Positions 1 through 5,650 are shown, counted from the first letter of the stretch. The stretch is 6,298 nt of DNA from Cyanobacteria bacterium UBA1186 (GCA_002309875.1 DBYM01000053.1:18310-24607), one strand, 5' to 3'. The notes: a model not told the origin generated them from the letters alone. Numbers and translations are program-made.

Positions 1-212
1 TTGGTTTCGATAATATCGTAACCGTTTACTTTGGCTTGCATGCCGTTGACTACTGCGTAGCCGGCCGCGTCATCCGCACCGGAGTTAATCTTAAAACCGG
101 TTGACAATTTTTCCATTGCGGAATTCATACCCTTGGTCGCATCTCTAAGATACTTTTGGGCAGTCAGGGATGACAAATTCGTGTTGATTGTAATTGTAGA
201 AGTTGATCCCAT
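1..212 (-). CDS. Flagellin, N-terminal part (cut by window edge)
   Basis: This is the structural subunit of the flagellar filament, secreted through the flagellar type III apparatus. Only the first 70 codons are visible. They read as the conserved flagellin N-terminal D0 region leading into D1: INTNLSSLTAQ at residues 9-19, then AMEKLSTGFKINSGADDAAG at 32-51, closely matching the classic family block (S-M-E-R-L-S-S-G-x-x-I-N-S-x-x-D-D-A-A-G). As in other flagellins there is no cleavable signal peptide. The ATG at 212 is chosen because AAAGGA lies 8 bases upstream (221-226) and the conserved block starts at the expected distance. A sigma-28 promoter lies at 249-275. The C-terminal domain and any neighbouring flagellar genes lie outside the window, so the paralogue cannot be named. 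The family call is very secure. Confidence 0.95.
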   Translation of the reverse strand, partial: MGSTSTITINTNLSSLTAQKYLRDATKGMNSAMEKLSTGFKINSGADDAAGYAVVNGMQAKVNGYDIIET

Positions 213-248
213 AATAAATTTCCTTTCAAATTTTTCCTTTCCCCATGT

Positions 249-275
249 ATTACGGCAAGAAAATTCCGAACTTTA
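249..275 (-). promoter_or_regulatory. Sigma-28 (FliA/SigD-type) promoter of flagellin
   Basis: Read on the minus strand, TAAA (272-275) is followed by 15 bases and then GCCGTAAT (249-256). The established sigma-28 pattern is TAAA, 15 bases, GCCGATAA, so the -35 and spacing are exact and the -10 differs at only a few positions. The predicted transcription start is near 242, giving a leader of about 30 bases that contains the flagellin ribosome binding site. Exactly 36 bases separate the -10 from the ATG. A second TAAAGTTG lies slightly upstream (280-287 region) but at the wrong spacing. Confidence 0.85.
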
Positions 276-377
276 CAACTTTAGTTATAGAATCCTCCGT
301 TCGTATGAGAGACCACCCCGAAACACCTGATATGACTGCGTTTCAAAAACGGAAATTTTTGCGGATTTTGTGGATTT

Positions 378-418
378 TACCATGCTTCTCTAACTAAAGT
401 TAGAGATTTGACATGGTA
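378..418. other. Long imperfect hairpin in the flagellin-rubrerythrin spacer
   Basis: The inner arms TCTCTAACT (387-395) and AGTTAGAGA (398-406) are a perfect 9-bp inverted repeat with a 2-base centre. The outer arms TACCATG (378-384) and CATGGTA (412-418) add 7 bp beyond a small asymmetric bulge. No T-run follows on either strand, and the two flanking genes are transcribed away from it, so an intrinsic terminator is unlikely. It could be a protein-binding palindrome or the remnant of a small repeat element. The function is unknown. Confidence 0.6.
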
Positions 419-419
419 T

Positions 420-645
420 TTTCCCTATTTACCCCCACTACATTTACCTTCTCCCCTTATGATGGGAGATACAGAGGGGTGACTGTTTTTTGCTGCTGTA
501 AGCACCCGCCCCTACCCTCCCTCATTAGGGAGGGAGATAAGAAGTAAACCAACCGCTCTACTCACTCTATTCACTATTCACTATTTACTACTTACTACTC
601 ACTATTTACCCCCCCCTATATATTTACCCCCCCCCTGATGGGGAA
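420..645. repeat. C-rich repetitive non-coding tract with three small hairpins
   Basis: This stretch has no convincing gene. TATTTACCCCC occurs three times (426-436, 603-613, 621-631), and the first two copies extend to CTATTTACCCCC. Three C/G hairpins are present: TCTCCC/GGGAGA (450-455 with 464-469), CCCTCCCT/AGGGAGGG (515-522 with 527-534, loop CATT), and CCCC/GGGG (632-635 with 640-643, loop TGAT). A looser pairing of GGGTG (477-481) with CACCC (503-507) is also possible. Uninterrupted C8 (609-616) and C9 (627-635) runs end the tract. The related hairpins suggest an expanded or decayed intergenic repeat family. No transposase or clean terminal inverted repeats are seen. Confidence 0.65.
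571..605. repeat. Degenerate heptanucleotide tandem repeat
   Basis: Five contiguous 7-base units read TCACTAT, TCACTAT, TTACTAC, TTACTAC, TCACTAT. The units differ only by C/T transitions at positions 2 and 7. A sixth partial unit (TTAC) runs into the C8 tract, and a diverged unit precedes the array at 562-570. It lies 87 bases upstream of the rubrerythrin start and is non-coding. It resembles in length the short heptanucleotide repeats described in cyanobacterial genomes, but shared ancestry is not shown here. Confidence 0.7.
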
Positions 646-692
646 TTTAAATTTTTATTCAGCATGGAATATTTGTATAAAAAGGAGTGCTT

Positions 693-1265
693 ATGAATTT
701 AGAAAAATCACAAACCCTGCAAAATCTTATCAATGCCTATGCAGGCGAATCTCAGGCATCAATGAAATACGGATTTTACGCAAAAGAAGCAAAAAAAGAG
801 GGCTATGAACAAATTTCGGCCATATTTGAGGAAACAGCCCTGAACGAAAAAGAGCATGCCAAACTTTTTTATAAAATGATTCCGCCCTCGGAACATCACA
901 GGGTTAATGCAGATTATCCGTTCTTTTTGGGAAAAACTGCAGACAATCTTAAATCAGCCTCAAGGGCTGAGTATGAGGAATGCGAAAAAATATACAAACA
1001 GGCGGCACAAACCGCAAAAGATGAGGGATTTGAGGATATTTACAGGCTGTTTTCCAATATAACCGAAATCGAAAAAAGACATGCTTACAGATATGAAACG
1101 CTGTATGAAAACCTGCAGAAAGGGACTTTGTTTGAAAAAGAAGAACAAACCCAATGGATTTGCAGAAAATGCGGTCATACGCTGATTTCCAAAAAAGCGC
1201 CGGAGAAATGTCCTGTTTGCTCGCACCCGCAGGGATATTTTCAGATTTATACCGAAAAATTATAA
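693..1265 (+). CDS. rbr: Rubrerythrin
   Basis: This is a cytoplasmic non-haem diiron peroxidase that reduces hydrogen peroxide in anaerobes and microaerophiles. Its 190 residues match the usual length of about 190. Residues 1-140 form the ferritin-like four-helix domain with the expected acidic and histidine ligands: E19 (in AGES), E52-x-x-H55, the E93/E96 region and E127-x-x-H130. Residues 155-186 form a rubredoxin-like domain with C157-x-x-C160 and C173-P-x-C176, followed by the typical SHPQGYF ending. The rubredoxin is C-terminal, as in classical rather than reverse rubrerythrin. The ATG at 693 is preferred over an in-frame GTG at 687, because AAGGAG (682-687) overlaps that GTG and sits 5 bases before the ATG. 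It appears monocistronic, with a bidirectional terminator immediately after it. No PerR or Fur site was recognised upstream. Confidence 0.95.
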   Translation: MNLEKSQTLQNLINAYAGESQASMKYGFYAKEAKKEGYEQISAIFEETALNEKEHAKLFYKMIPPSEHHRVNADYPFFLGKTADNLKSASRAEYEECEKIYKQAAQTAKDEGFEDIYRLFSNITEIEKRHAYRYETLYENLQKGTLFEKEEQTQWICRKCGHTLISKKAPEKCPVCSHPQGYFQIYTEKL

Positions 1266-1296
1266 AAAAAAGAAGGCATTGAGCCTTCTTCTTTTT
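1264..1296. terminator. Bidirectional intrinsic terminator
   Basis: The stem AAGAAGGC (1270-1277) pairs with GCCTTCTT (1283-1290) around the 5-base loop ATTGA. The plus strand continues with C and then T5 (1292-1296). The minus strand reads out into a run of T from the A7 at 1264-1270. It therefore can stop both the plus-strand rubrerythrin, whose stop codon it abuts, and the minus-strand operon ending at 1314. Confidence 0.88.
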
Positions 1297-1313
1297 ATTA
1301 TATAAATTGACCA

Positions 1314-1670
1314 TTAACTTAATGATAGCAGTGATTTTACCGAACGTGCATTTTCTTTTACGCTCTCATCAGAGTGCATGCTGATAGTATCGTCAAGAAT
1401 TTTGATAACTTCTTCTTTGTCTTTGAGTGCCAAAATTTCGTTTATGGTGCTCATTGCAACTGAAGGAGAGAGGTCATTTATTCCCTTACCCTGATTAATA
1501 ATTACAACTTTTAAAGAATCGTGAACGTTCTTTCTTACCAATGCTCTTGAAGTATATTCTCTTACTTCGTTATCGGGAGAATTTGTTCCCAATTCTTCAA
1601 GAACTCTGATTGATTCATTGTCTTCGTGTGCTGATAAAGCATCAATTATTTCAAGTACGTTTCTGTTCAT
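1314..1670 (-). CDS. Small helical protein with two HEAT-like repeats
   Basis: This 118-residue protein is predicted all-alpha and cytoplasmic. Two halves align by eye. Residues 4-46 and 72-115 share I-x-[DE]-x-L, then D-x-E-x-x-I-x-[IV]-L-[DE]-[DE], then D-[EN]-x-V-[RK]-E and a late Arg. This looks like a duplicated helix-turn-helix HEAT or armadillo-type unit, a fold that usually binds proteins. No catalytic motif is seen. Its ATG overlaps the TAA of the upstream gene by one base (TAATG, 1668-1672), with a GGAGGAG ribosome site about 8 bases upstream. Translational coupling and a joint function with that gene are therefore likely. Transcription ends at the terminator at 1264-1296. The HEAT assignment is inferred from the pattern, and the function is unknown. 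Confidence 0.75.
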   Translation of the reverse strand: MNRNVLEIIDALSAHEDNESIRVLEELGTNSPDNEVREYTSRALVRKNVHDSLKVVIINQGKGINDLSPSVAMSTINEILALKDKEEVIKILDDTISMHSDESVKENARSVKSLLSLS

Positions 1671-2311
1671 TATACCGCTCCTCCGACTTCAAGTTCTATC
1701 TCTTTTTTCCAAAGTTCTTCCAATTCGTTTACCGTTAAATCGGACGAAATTCTCGAACCCTGAATTTTTGATACCAAAGCGGTCCATTTATCGCTTAATT
1801 CTTTACCGAATGTTGTTACATTATCATTTATTGAACTGATTCTGCCCGAGATTCCTGTTTTAATTCCCGACAGAGAGTCCGTAATTCCGCTGAGCAAGTT
1901 AATCTCAATAGGAGTATTCATAACTCTGTTAATTGTTTTAATTCCCGGCAAATCGGTAACAGGAGTGTTCATAACTCTGCTGAAAGTTCTCATTCCGGGT
2001 AAATCGGTAACGGAGGTATTCTTGGCATAATCCCATGCGCTTGAGATACCGCCTCTTACACGGTTTACAAAATTAACTATCGGCTCAAAGCCGCTTTTTA
2101 TTTTATTCATGGTTCCTGTTACGGAAGCCGCTATCATCTTTAATTTGCTTATATTTTTGGGCTCAAAGCCTTCAAATACATCTGCGAACTGCAATGTATT
2201 ACCTTCAAAATTTGAATACTTAAACGGATTGGTCGCTACACTCCTCGACGTCCTAAAAGGATTGGCATTTCTTGGGGTAGTAGTCGATGCTATTTTAATA
2301 ATTTTTGCCAT
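1670..2311 (-). CDS. Unknown protein with 17-residue tandem repeats
   Basis: I do not recognise this 213-residue protein. The ATG at 2311 is chosen because AAAGGA lies 5 bases before it; an upstream in-frame TTG (2347) has no ribosome site. Residues 1-50 look unfolded and carry two NPF motifs (18-20 and 28-30), then NFEGN (34-38) and FADVFEG (42-48). Residues 98-131 are two near-identical 17-residue units, each N-T-[SP]-V-T-D-L-P-G-x-[KR]-T-x-x-R-V-M, followed by the start of a third (NTPIE). Residues 140-185 are Ser/Gly/Ile-rich and probably amphipathic, and the end is a charged helix (191-209). There is no signal peptide and no clear membrane segment. It is translationally coupled to the HEAT-like protein. 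It may be a structural or scaffold protein special to this lineage. Confidence 0.8.
   Translation of the reverse strand: MAKIIKIASTTTPRNANPFRTSRSVATNPFKYSNFEGNTLQFADVFEGFEPKNISKLKMIAASVTGTMNKIKSGFEPIVNFVNRVRGGISSAWDYAKNTSVTDLPGMRTFSRVMNTPVTDLPGIKTINRVMNTPIEINLLSGITDSLSGIKTGISGRISSINDNVTTFGKELSDKWTALVSKIQGSRISSDLTVNELEELWKKEIELEVGGAV
1919..2020 (-). repeat. Two 51-base tandem coding repeats
   Basis: Two adjacent in-frame units (2020-1970 and 1969-1919) encode residues 98-114 and 115-131 of the unknown 213-residue protein. They share NT-x-VTDLPG and RVM at matching positions, and a third diverged unit begins at 1918 with NTPIE. The repeat length is a multiple of three, so gain or loss of a unit would keep the frame. 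Confidence 0.85.
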
Positions 2312-2421
2312 ACGATTCCTTTCTGATGTAATGTGATATCTTGACAAATATTAGAATAACATATCAGTTAAATAATAAATCATTAAAATGGAGGATAATT
2401 TGCCGTATTTTTTCTGCAACT

Positions 2422-3654
2422 TTAGTTTGAAAAAGAGTACCGAATCTCCCTGCTGTATTGCTCTCCGGCTTTTAATACGCCTTTTTCTTCAAACTCCTCC
2501 GTATTAACGGCATTGGGGAAAAACTGCGGTTCGACACACAAAGCGGAACGTTTTTCGTAGCGTTCGCCCGATTTACCTTCGGGCTGAGCGGACTTGCCTA
2601 AGTGATTTGCCGTATAAAACTGAAATCCGGGCAGGTTGGTTGAAACTTTCAGTTTAATTCCCGTCTTTTCAGACTCAACTTCTGCAATTTCAACGGGAGT
2701 TTTGCCGTCATAACCGTCAATAACGTAGTTTTGGTCAAACCCCGAGCCGATTTTTAACTGTTCGGATTCTTTATTTATAACATCTTTTATCTTTTTTGGT
2801 GTTCCGAAATCAAACGGAGTTCCCGCAACATCTGCAAACTCACCTGTCGGAACGGCTATTTCATTATTTACGGTAATTCTCGAAGAATTTGGGAGGCGGA
2901 CAATATGATTCAAAACCGAGTTTTCTTTTGTATTTTCCGCTCCGTCAAGGTTAAAATACGTATGGTTTGTCATATTAAGGAGGGTATCCTTATCCGTCTT
3001 TGCTGAATATATTATGCGTAAGTTGTTGTTATTGTCGAATTTATAGGTAACTTTTGCCTCGACATTTCCGGGATAACCGCCCTCCATATCGGCTTTAACA
3101 TAAGTAAATTCCATTCCGTCGGGAAGAATTTTTGAATCCCATGTTTTTATGTCAAAACCGTTGCTTGCACCGTGGCAGTGCGTTCTTCCGTTATCTTTGT
3201 TTGTTTCAAGGGCGTATTCCGTGTCATTGATAACAAACTTACCTCTGTCAATTTTATTAGCACAGGGGCCTATTGTTCCTCCTGCATGCCCGACGGGAGC
3301 GGTTTCATAAGGAGTTACATTATCATACCCTTGTGTTACGTCAATTAATTTACCCTTTTTGTCGGGAACCTTTATTGAAACTATGGTTGCGCCGAAGTCG
3401 GACAACTCAACACTTGCGCCGTTTTTGTTGGTTATGGTATAGAGTTTTGCCGTCTGTCCCGTTTTCTGAAGTGTTCCGAACGGCTTTTCGGAAATTGTTA
3501 TGCCGTTATAATCTCCCGCACCGTTTTCATCAACATTAACCGTTTTCACAAAAGTATCGGGTTTCTGCTTAAAAGAGGCGAAAAACTGAATCTGTGTTTT
3601 TGGCGTAACATTATTTGGCTTTTGAAAAAAGTGAGGATTAAAATCAATAGGCAT
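2422..3654 (-). CDS. galM: Aldose 1-epimerase (mutarotase) with N-terminal extension
   Basis: The family interconverts alpha and beta anomers of hexoses such as galactose and glucose, feeding the Leloir pathway. The epimerase core spans about residues 55-410. Recognisable sites are the L-H-G-G-type His H161 (in CHGASNGF), the general-acid His H231 in NHTYFNL, the sugar-binding Asp D307 in GFDQNY, and the general-base Glu E375 in VEPQFFPNA. The total of 410 residues exceeds the usual 340-350. The excess is an N-terminal stretch of about 54 residues with no signal peptide and an FxxFKxKPDTF segment (25-35). One oddity is that the usual G-R-x-A-N-R-I reads GPCANKI (129-135), so the substrate-contacting Arg is Pro. 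The ATG at 3654 has AAGGAG 5 bases upstream. It lies 45 bases after an unknown gene on the same strand. No galK, galT or sugar transporter is in view. Confidence 0.9.
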   Translation of the reverse strand: MPIDFNPHFFQKPNNVTPKTQIQFFASFKQKPDTFVKTVNVDENGAGDYNGITISEKPFGTLQKTGQTAKLYTITNKNGASVELSDFGATIVSIKVPDKKGKLIDVTQGYDNVTPYETAPVGHAGGTIGPCANKIDRGKFVINDTEYALETNKDNGRTHCHGASNGFDIKTWDSKILPDGMEFTYVKADMEGGYPGNVEAKVTYKFDNNNNLRIIYSAKTDKDTLLNMTNHTYFNLDGAENTKENSVLNHIVRLPNSSRITVNNEIAVPTGEFADVAGTPFDFGTPKKIKDVINKESEQLKIGSGFDQNYVIDGYDGKTPVEIAEVESEKTGIKLKVSTNLPGFQFYTANHLGKSAQPEGKSGERYEKRSALCVEPQFFPNAVNTEEFEEKGVLKAGEQYSREIRYSFSN

Positions 3655-3680
3655 AAAAACTCCTTAATAACTGTAATAAT

Positions 3681-3686
3681 ATTATA
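3681..3686 (-). promoter_or_regulatory. Possible -10 box before the epimerase gene
   Basis: A perfect TATAAT reads on the minus strand in the short AT-rich gap between the unknown 130-residue gene and the epimerase. A start near 3674 would leave a leader of about 20 bases that still includes AAGGAG. No convincing -35 is found 16-18 bases upstream, so this may be chance in AT-rich DNA and the gene may simply be read through from upstream. Confidence 0.3.
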
Positions 3687-3699
3687 ATACAGAAATTAA

Positions 3700-4092
3700 T
3701 TAATAAGTTCCGTCGGGTTTTCTTGCTTTCAGGACGGGAGTTTTATTCTTAAAAAATGATATAAATTCACGCAGTCCTCTGAAATCCTGCTGATAAAACT
3801 TTCCGCCGTTGTTTTCAAAATCAAGAATATTGTGATATCCTTCCAAATCTCTGAACACAATTCCGCTGTTCACATTCGGGCGGTGCAATACTTCAAGAAC
3901 ATATCCTTCTTTATCAAACGATACGATACGCACGTTTCCGTGAGAATTTCTTACAACATGGATTAAATCTCCTCTTGGCATAATGCTGTACGATTTCGGA
4001 TTTTTGTGCGCTATTCTCATGGCATTTTCCATATTATAAATCCCGTCTTTCGGGAATACCCCCTTAAAATTTACACCATCAATGCCTGCCAT
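3700..4092 (-). CDS. Unknown 130-residue protein with NFKG N-terminus
   Basis: I do not recognise this protein. It begins MAGIDGVNFKG, an F-K-G motif at residues 9-11. A soluble, mixed alpha/beta region of about 110 residues follows, with beta-like stretches at 43-48 (LIHVVR), 53-59 (NVRIVSF) and 63-70 (GYVLEVLH) and a helix near 104-116 (FRGLREFISFFKN). There is no signal peptide, membrane segment or Cys. The ATG at 4092 has AAGGAG 8 bases upstream. It is the first gene of the minus-strand run, 45 bases before the epimerase, with no terminator between, so co-transcription is likely. It diverges from the large exported protein at 4203 across a 110-base gap. Confidence 0.8.
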   Translation of the reverse strand: MAGIDGVNFKGVFPKDGIYNMENAMRIAHKNPKSYSIMPRGDLIHVVRNSHGNVRIVSFDKEGYVLEVLHRPNVNSGIVFRDLEGYHNILDFENNGGKFYQQDFRGLREFISFFKNKTPVLKARKPDGTY

Positions 4093-4163
4093 AATTTATG
4101 CTCCTTAAGTTTTCTGTTTAATTAAGGCCCGTAAAAAATATTTTTGCCATAAATACCAAATTC

Positions 4164-4192
4164 ATTTTACAAAATCCTTTAAAATATGCTAA
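4164..4192 (-). promoter_or_regulatory. Possible sigma-70 promoter for the minus-strand run
   Basis: On the minus strand TTAGCA (4187-4192) is 17 bases from TAAAAT (4164-4169), matching 4/6 and 5/6 of the consensus. It would give a leader of about 65 bases to the ATG at 4092. The -35 lies on top of the -10 of the divergent plus-strand promoter. The region is AT-rich, so a chance match is possible. Confidence 0.35.
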
Positions 4193-4195
4193 AAT
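4166..4195 (+). promoter_or_regulatory. Sigma-70 promoter with extended -10, implying a leaderless mRNA
   Basis: TTTACA (4166-4171, 5/6 of the -35 consensus) is 18 bases from TAAAAT (4190-4195, 5/6), which is preceded by TGC to form an extended -10. Only 7 bases separate the -10 from the ATG at 4203, so transcription would begin at or within a base or two of the start codon. No ribosome binding site is present upstream of the ATG. Confidence 0.55.
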
Positions 4196-4202
4196 TTTTG
4201 GT

Positions 4203-5615
4203 ATGAAAAAGATTTTAACCTGTTTTCTGATACTTGTGTTCGTCTTTGAATATTGCTTCCTGAATTGTTCCGCATTTGCGGCAGACAAAGATTCCAAAAA
4301 TTACAAAAGCAATTTTGAAAAATACAATTTGTCCGAGGAACAGATGGCTTCCGTAAGCAAACTGACAAAGGCCTACCGCTACGATATTGAAGTTACGGAA
4401 GACCTTATACAAAAAGGTTTGCTTGATGATTTTATGAAGGTCAAAACCCAATACGGACAGACTTATGTTATGATGGAAATCTTTATGTACATCAACGGGA
4501 AAACGGACGACTTTTCCAAAGAGAGAATGGAACAGTTAAAAAGGATAGGCCGTCATTATGCCATAGGGGTTAATGATAAATTTTACAAAGGGCTTTCAAA
4601 AATCAAACCCGGTAAAATTCCGCCCGGCAGTAACATATATATAAGCCGAGATGATACCTACAATGTAAAAACATTAAAAAGGCGTTACGAGTTTGAACAG
4701 AACTACGATTTAACCAAAGAAGAAAAAAATTGGCTTGAAAGAGATACATATTATTACAAAAAGAACATAAAATTTGCAAAAGAAGTTATTGAAGACGGGT
4801 ATTATGACGACTATTGCAGGTATTGCCATATAATCGGGGTTTATAACAACGACGAGCCTTTTAAAAGACAATACAAAATTATGCGCAGACTTTTGAATTC
4901 GGGCTCGTTTACGGAACAGGAAATCAGACAGATTGCTTATACCGGAAGAGATAAGGATATTATCCAACTTGATGATGAGTATTATGCCAATATAGACAAG
5001 GTCAGCGAAAACACACTGAAAAATGCAAAATACCATGATTACTACAACAAAAGTTATTATAAAAACGTCAGAAAATTAAAACAGTATAAAGAATTTCAGA
5101 AAGAAAACAACCTTGATGACAAGGAAATGGAAAAGATTTGGGAAGATACAAACAAATTGTCAAAGAACGTAAAACTTGTTAAAAACGCAATGCAGGACGG
5201 AACTTATGAGGATTACTACAATTACAGAACTTCGTCCGACATACATTTCAAGGATAATTACAAAACCTATCTGCTTGTAAAACAAAACGATACCCTGACT
5301 GACGAAGAAAAAAAATATATTATAAACCAATACGGGAAACCCTGCGTAAGCCTGAATCCGACCTATTGGGGAAATAAACCCAAGAAAGTCCGCAATACTC
5401 TTAATAGCAAGCGTATTGAAGATGCAAACAAATACAACGTTATAAAAGAAAGAATTTCTTACAGAAGACCTTATGCTATTGAATGGGTAAGCGATATCAC
5501 AACAAGACTTCTCATTGGCGGACTGATTCTGAGCGGAATCGGTTTTGTCGGCGGAATGATGATTTGGGCGGCCTTCAGCGATTCGGGCGGAGAGTTTATC
5601 AAACTGAAATTTTAA
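4203..5615 (+). CDS. Exported three-repeat protein with C-terminal membrane anchor
   Basis: I do not recognise this 470-residue protein. Residues 1-27 are a Sec signal peptide: MKK, a hydrophobic core, then a likely cut at SAFA|AD. Cys22 lacks a proper lipobox. Three related repeats of about 110 residues follow (about 38-137, 163-275, 297-404). Each has an F-[EQ]-x-x-[YN]-x-L start with acidic residues, a central [IM]-[EQ]-[DK]-G-x-x-[DE]-D-[FY] segment (IQKGLLDDF, IEDGYYDDY, MQDGTYEDY), and in repeats 2 and 3 an [FL]-T-[ED]-[QE]-E turn and a Y-[YW] near the end. The protein is rich in Tyr, Lys and Asp. A Gly-rich membrane helix spans about 436-457, leaving a short tail, so the repeats should face outside the cytoplasm. 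The ATG at 4203 is fixed by the signal peptide although no ribosome site precedes it. It may be a surface, adhesion or cell-envelope protein; this is unproven. Confidence 0.88.
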   Translation: MKKILTCFLILVFVFEYCFLNCSAFAADKDSKNYKSNFEKYNLSEEQMASVSKLTKAYRYDIEVTEDLIQKGLLDDFMKVKTQYGQTYVMMEIFMYINGKTDDFSKERMEQLKRIGRHYAIGVNDKFYKGLSKIKPGKIPPGSNIYISRDDTYNVKTLKRRYEFEQNYDLTKEEKNWLERDTYYYKKNIKFAKEVIEDGYYDDYCRYCHIIGVYNNDEPFKRQYKIMRRLLNSGSFTEQEIRQIAYTGRDKDIIQLDDEYYANIDKVSENTLKNAKYHDYYNKSYYKNVRKLKQYKEFQKENNLDDKEMEKIWEDTNKLSKNVKLVKNAMQDGTYEDYYNYRTSSDIHFKDNYKTYLLVKQNDTLTDEEKKYIINQYGKPCVSLNPTYWGNKPKKVRNTLNSKRIEDANKYNVIKERISYRRPYAIEWVSDITTRLLIGGLILSGIGFVGGMMIWAAFSDSGGEFIKLKF

Positions 5616-5650
5616 TTGTTACAAATTGTAAAAAACCACCCGTTTACCCC

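Noticed and set aside
133..330. Plus-strand open frame of 65 codons
   Set aside because: It lies mostly antisense to the flagellin coding region and its promoter, has no ribosome site, and its translation shows no domain.
687..692. GTG start for rubrerythrin two codons upstream
   Set aside because: This GTG overlaps the ribosome binding site AAGGAG (682-687), which is correctly spaced only for the ATG at 693.
949..1314. Long minus-strand frames opposite rubrerythrin
   Set aside because: They are complementary shadows of a firmly identified gene, are Phe-rich as expected for the reverse of Lys-rich coding, and cross the terminator.
2341..2346. Perfect TTGACA on the plus strand
   Set aside because: No -10 box lies at 16-18 bases and no plus-strand gene follows; the next plus-strand gene starts at 4203.
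2312..2347. TTG start extending the repeat protein by 12 residues
   Set aside because: It has no ribosome site, while the ATG at 2311 has AAAGGA 5 bases upstream and begins a more natural N-terminus.
2401..2430. Third sigma-28 promoter on the minus strand (ACTAAAGTTG then ACGGCAAAT)
   Set aside because: The -35-like TAAAGTTG is at the very end of the epimerase coding sequence, and at the required 15-base spacing the -10 does not match GCCGATAA.
4257..4271. Lipoprotein signal at Cys22 of the exported protein
   Set aside because: The residues before Cys are F-L-N, and Asn at -1 does not fit a lipobox; SAFA|AD is a better standard cleavage site.
5616..5650. Terminator after the exported protein gene (TTACAA/TTGTAA)
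   Set aside because: The palindrome is very short with a 1-base centre, has no GC-rich stem and is not followed by a T-run.
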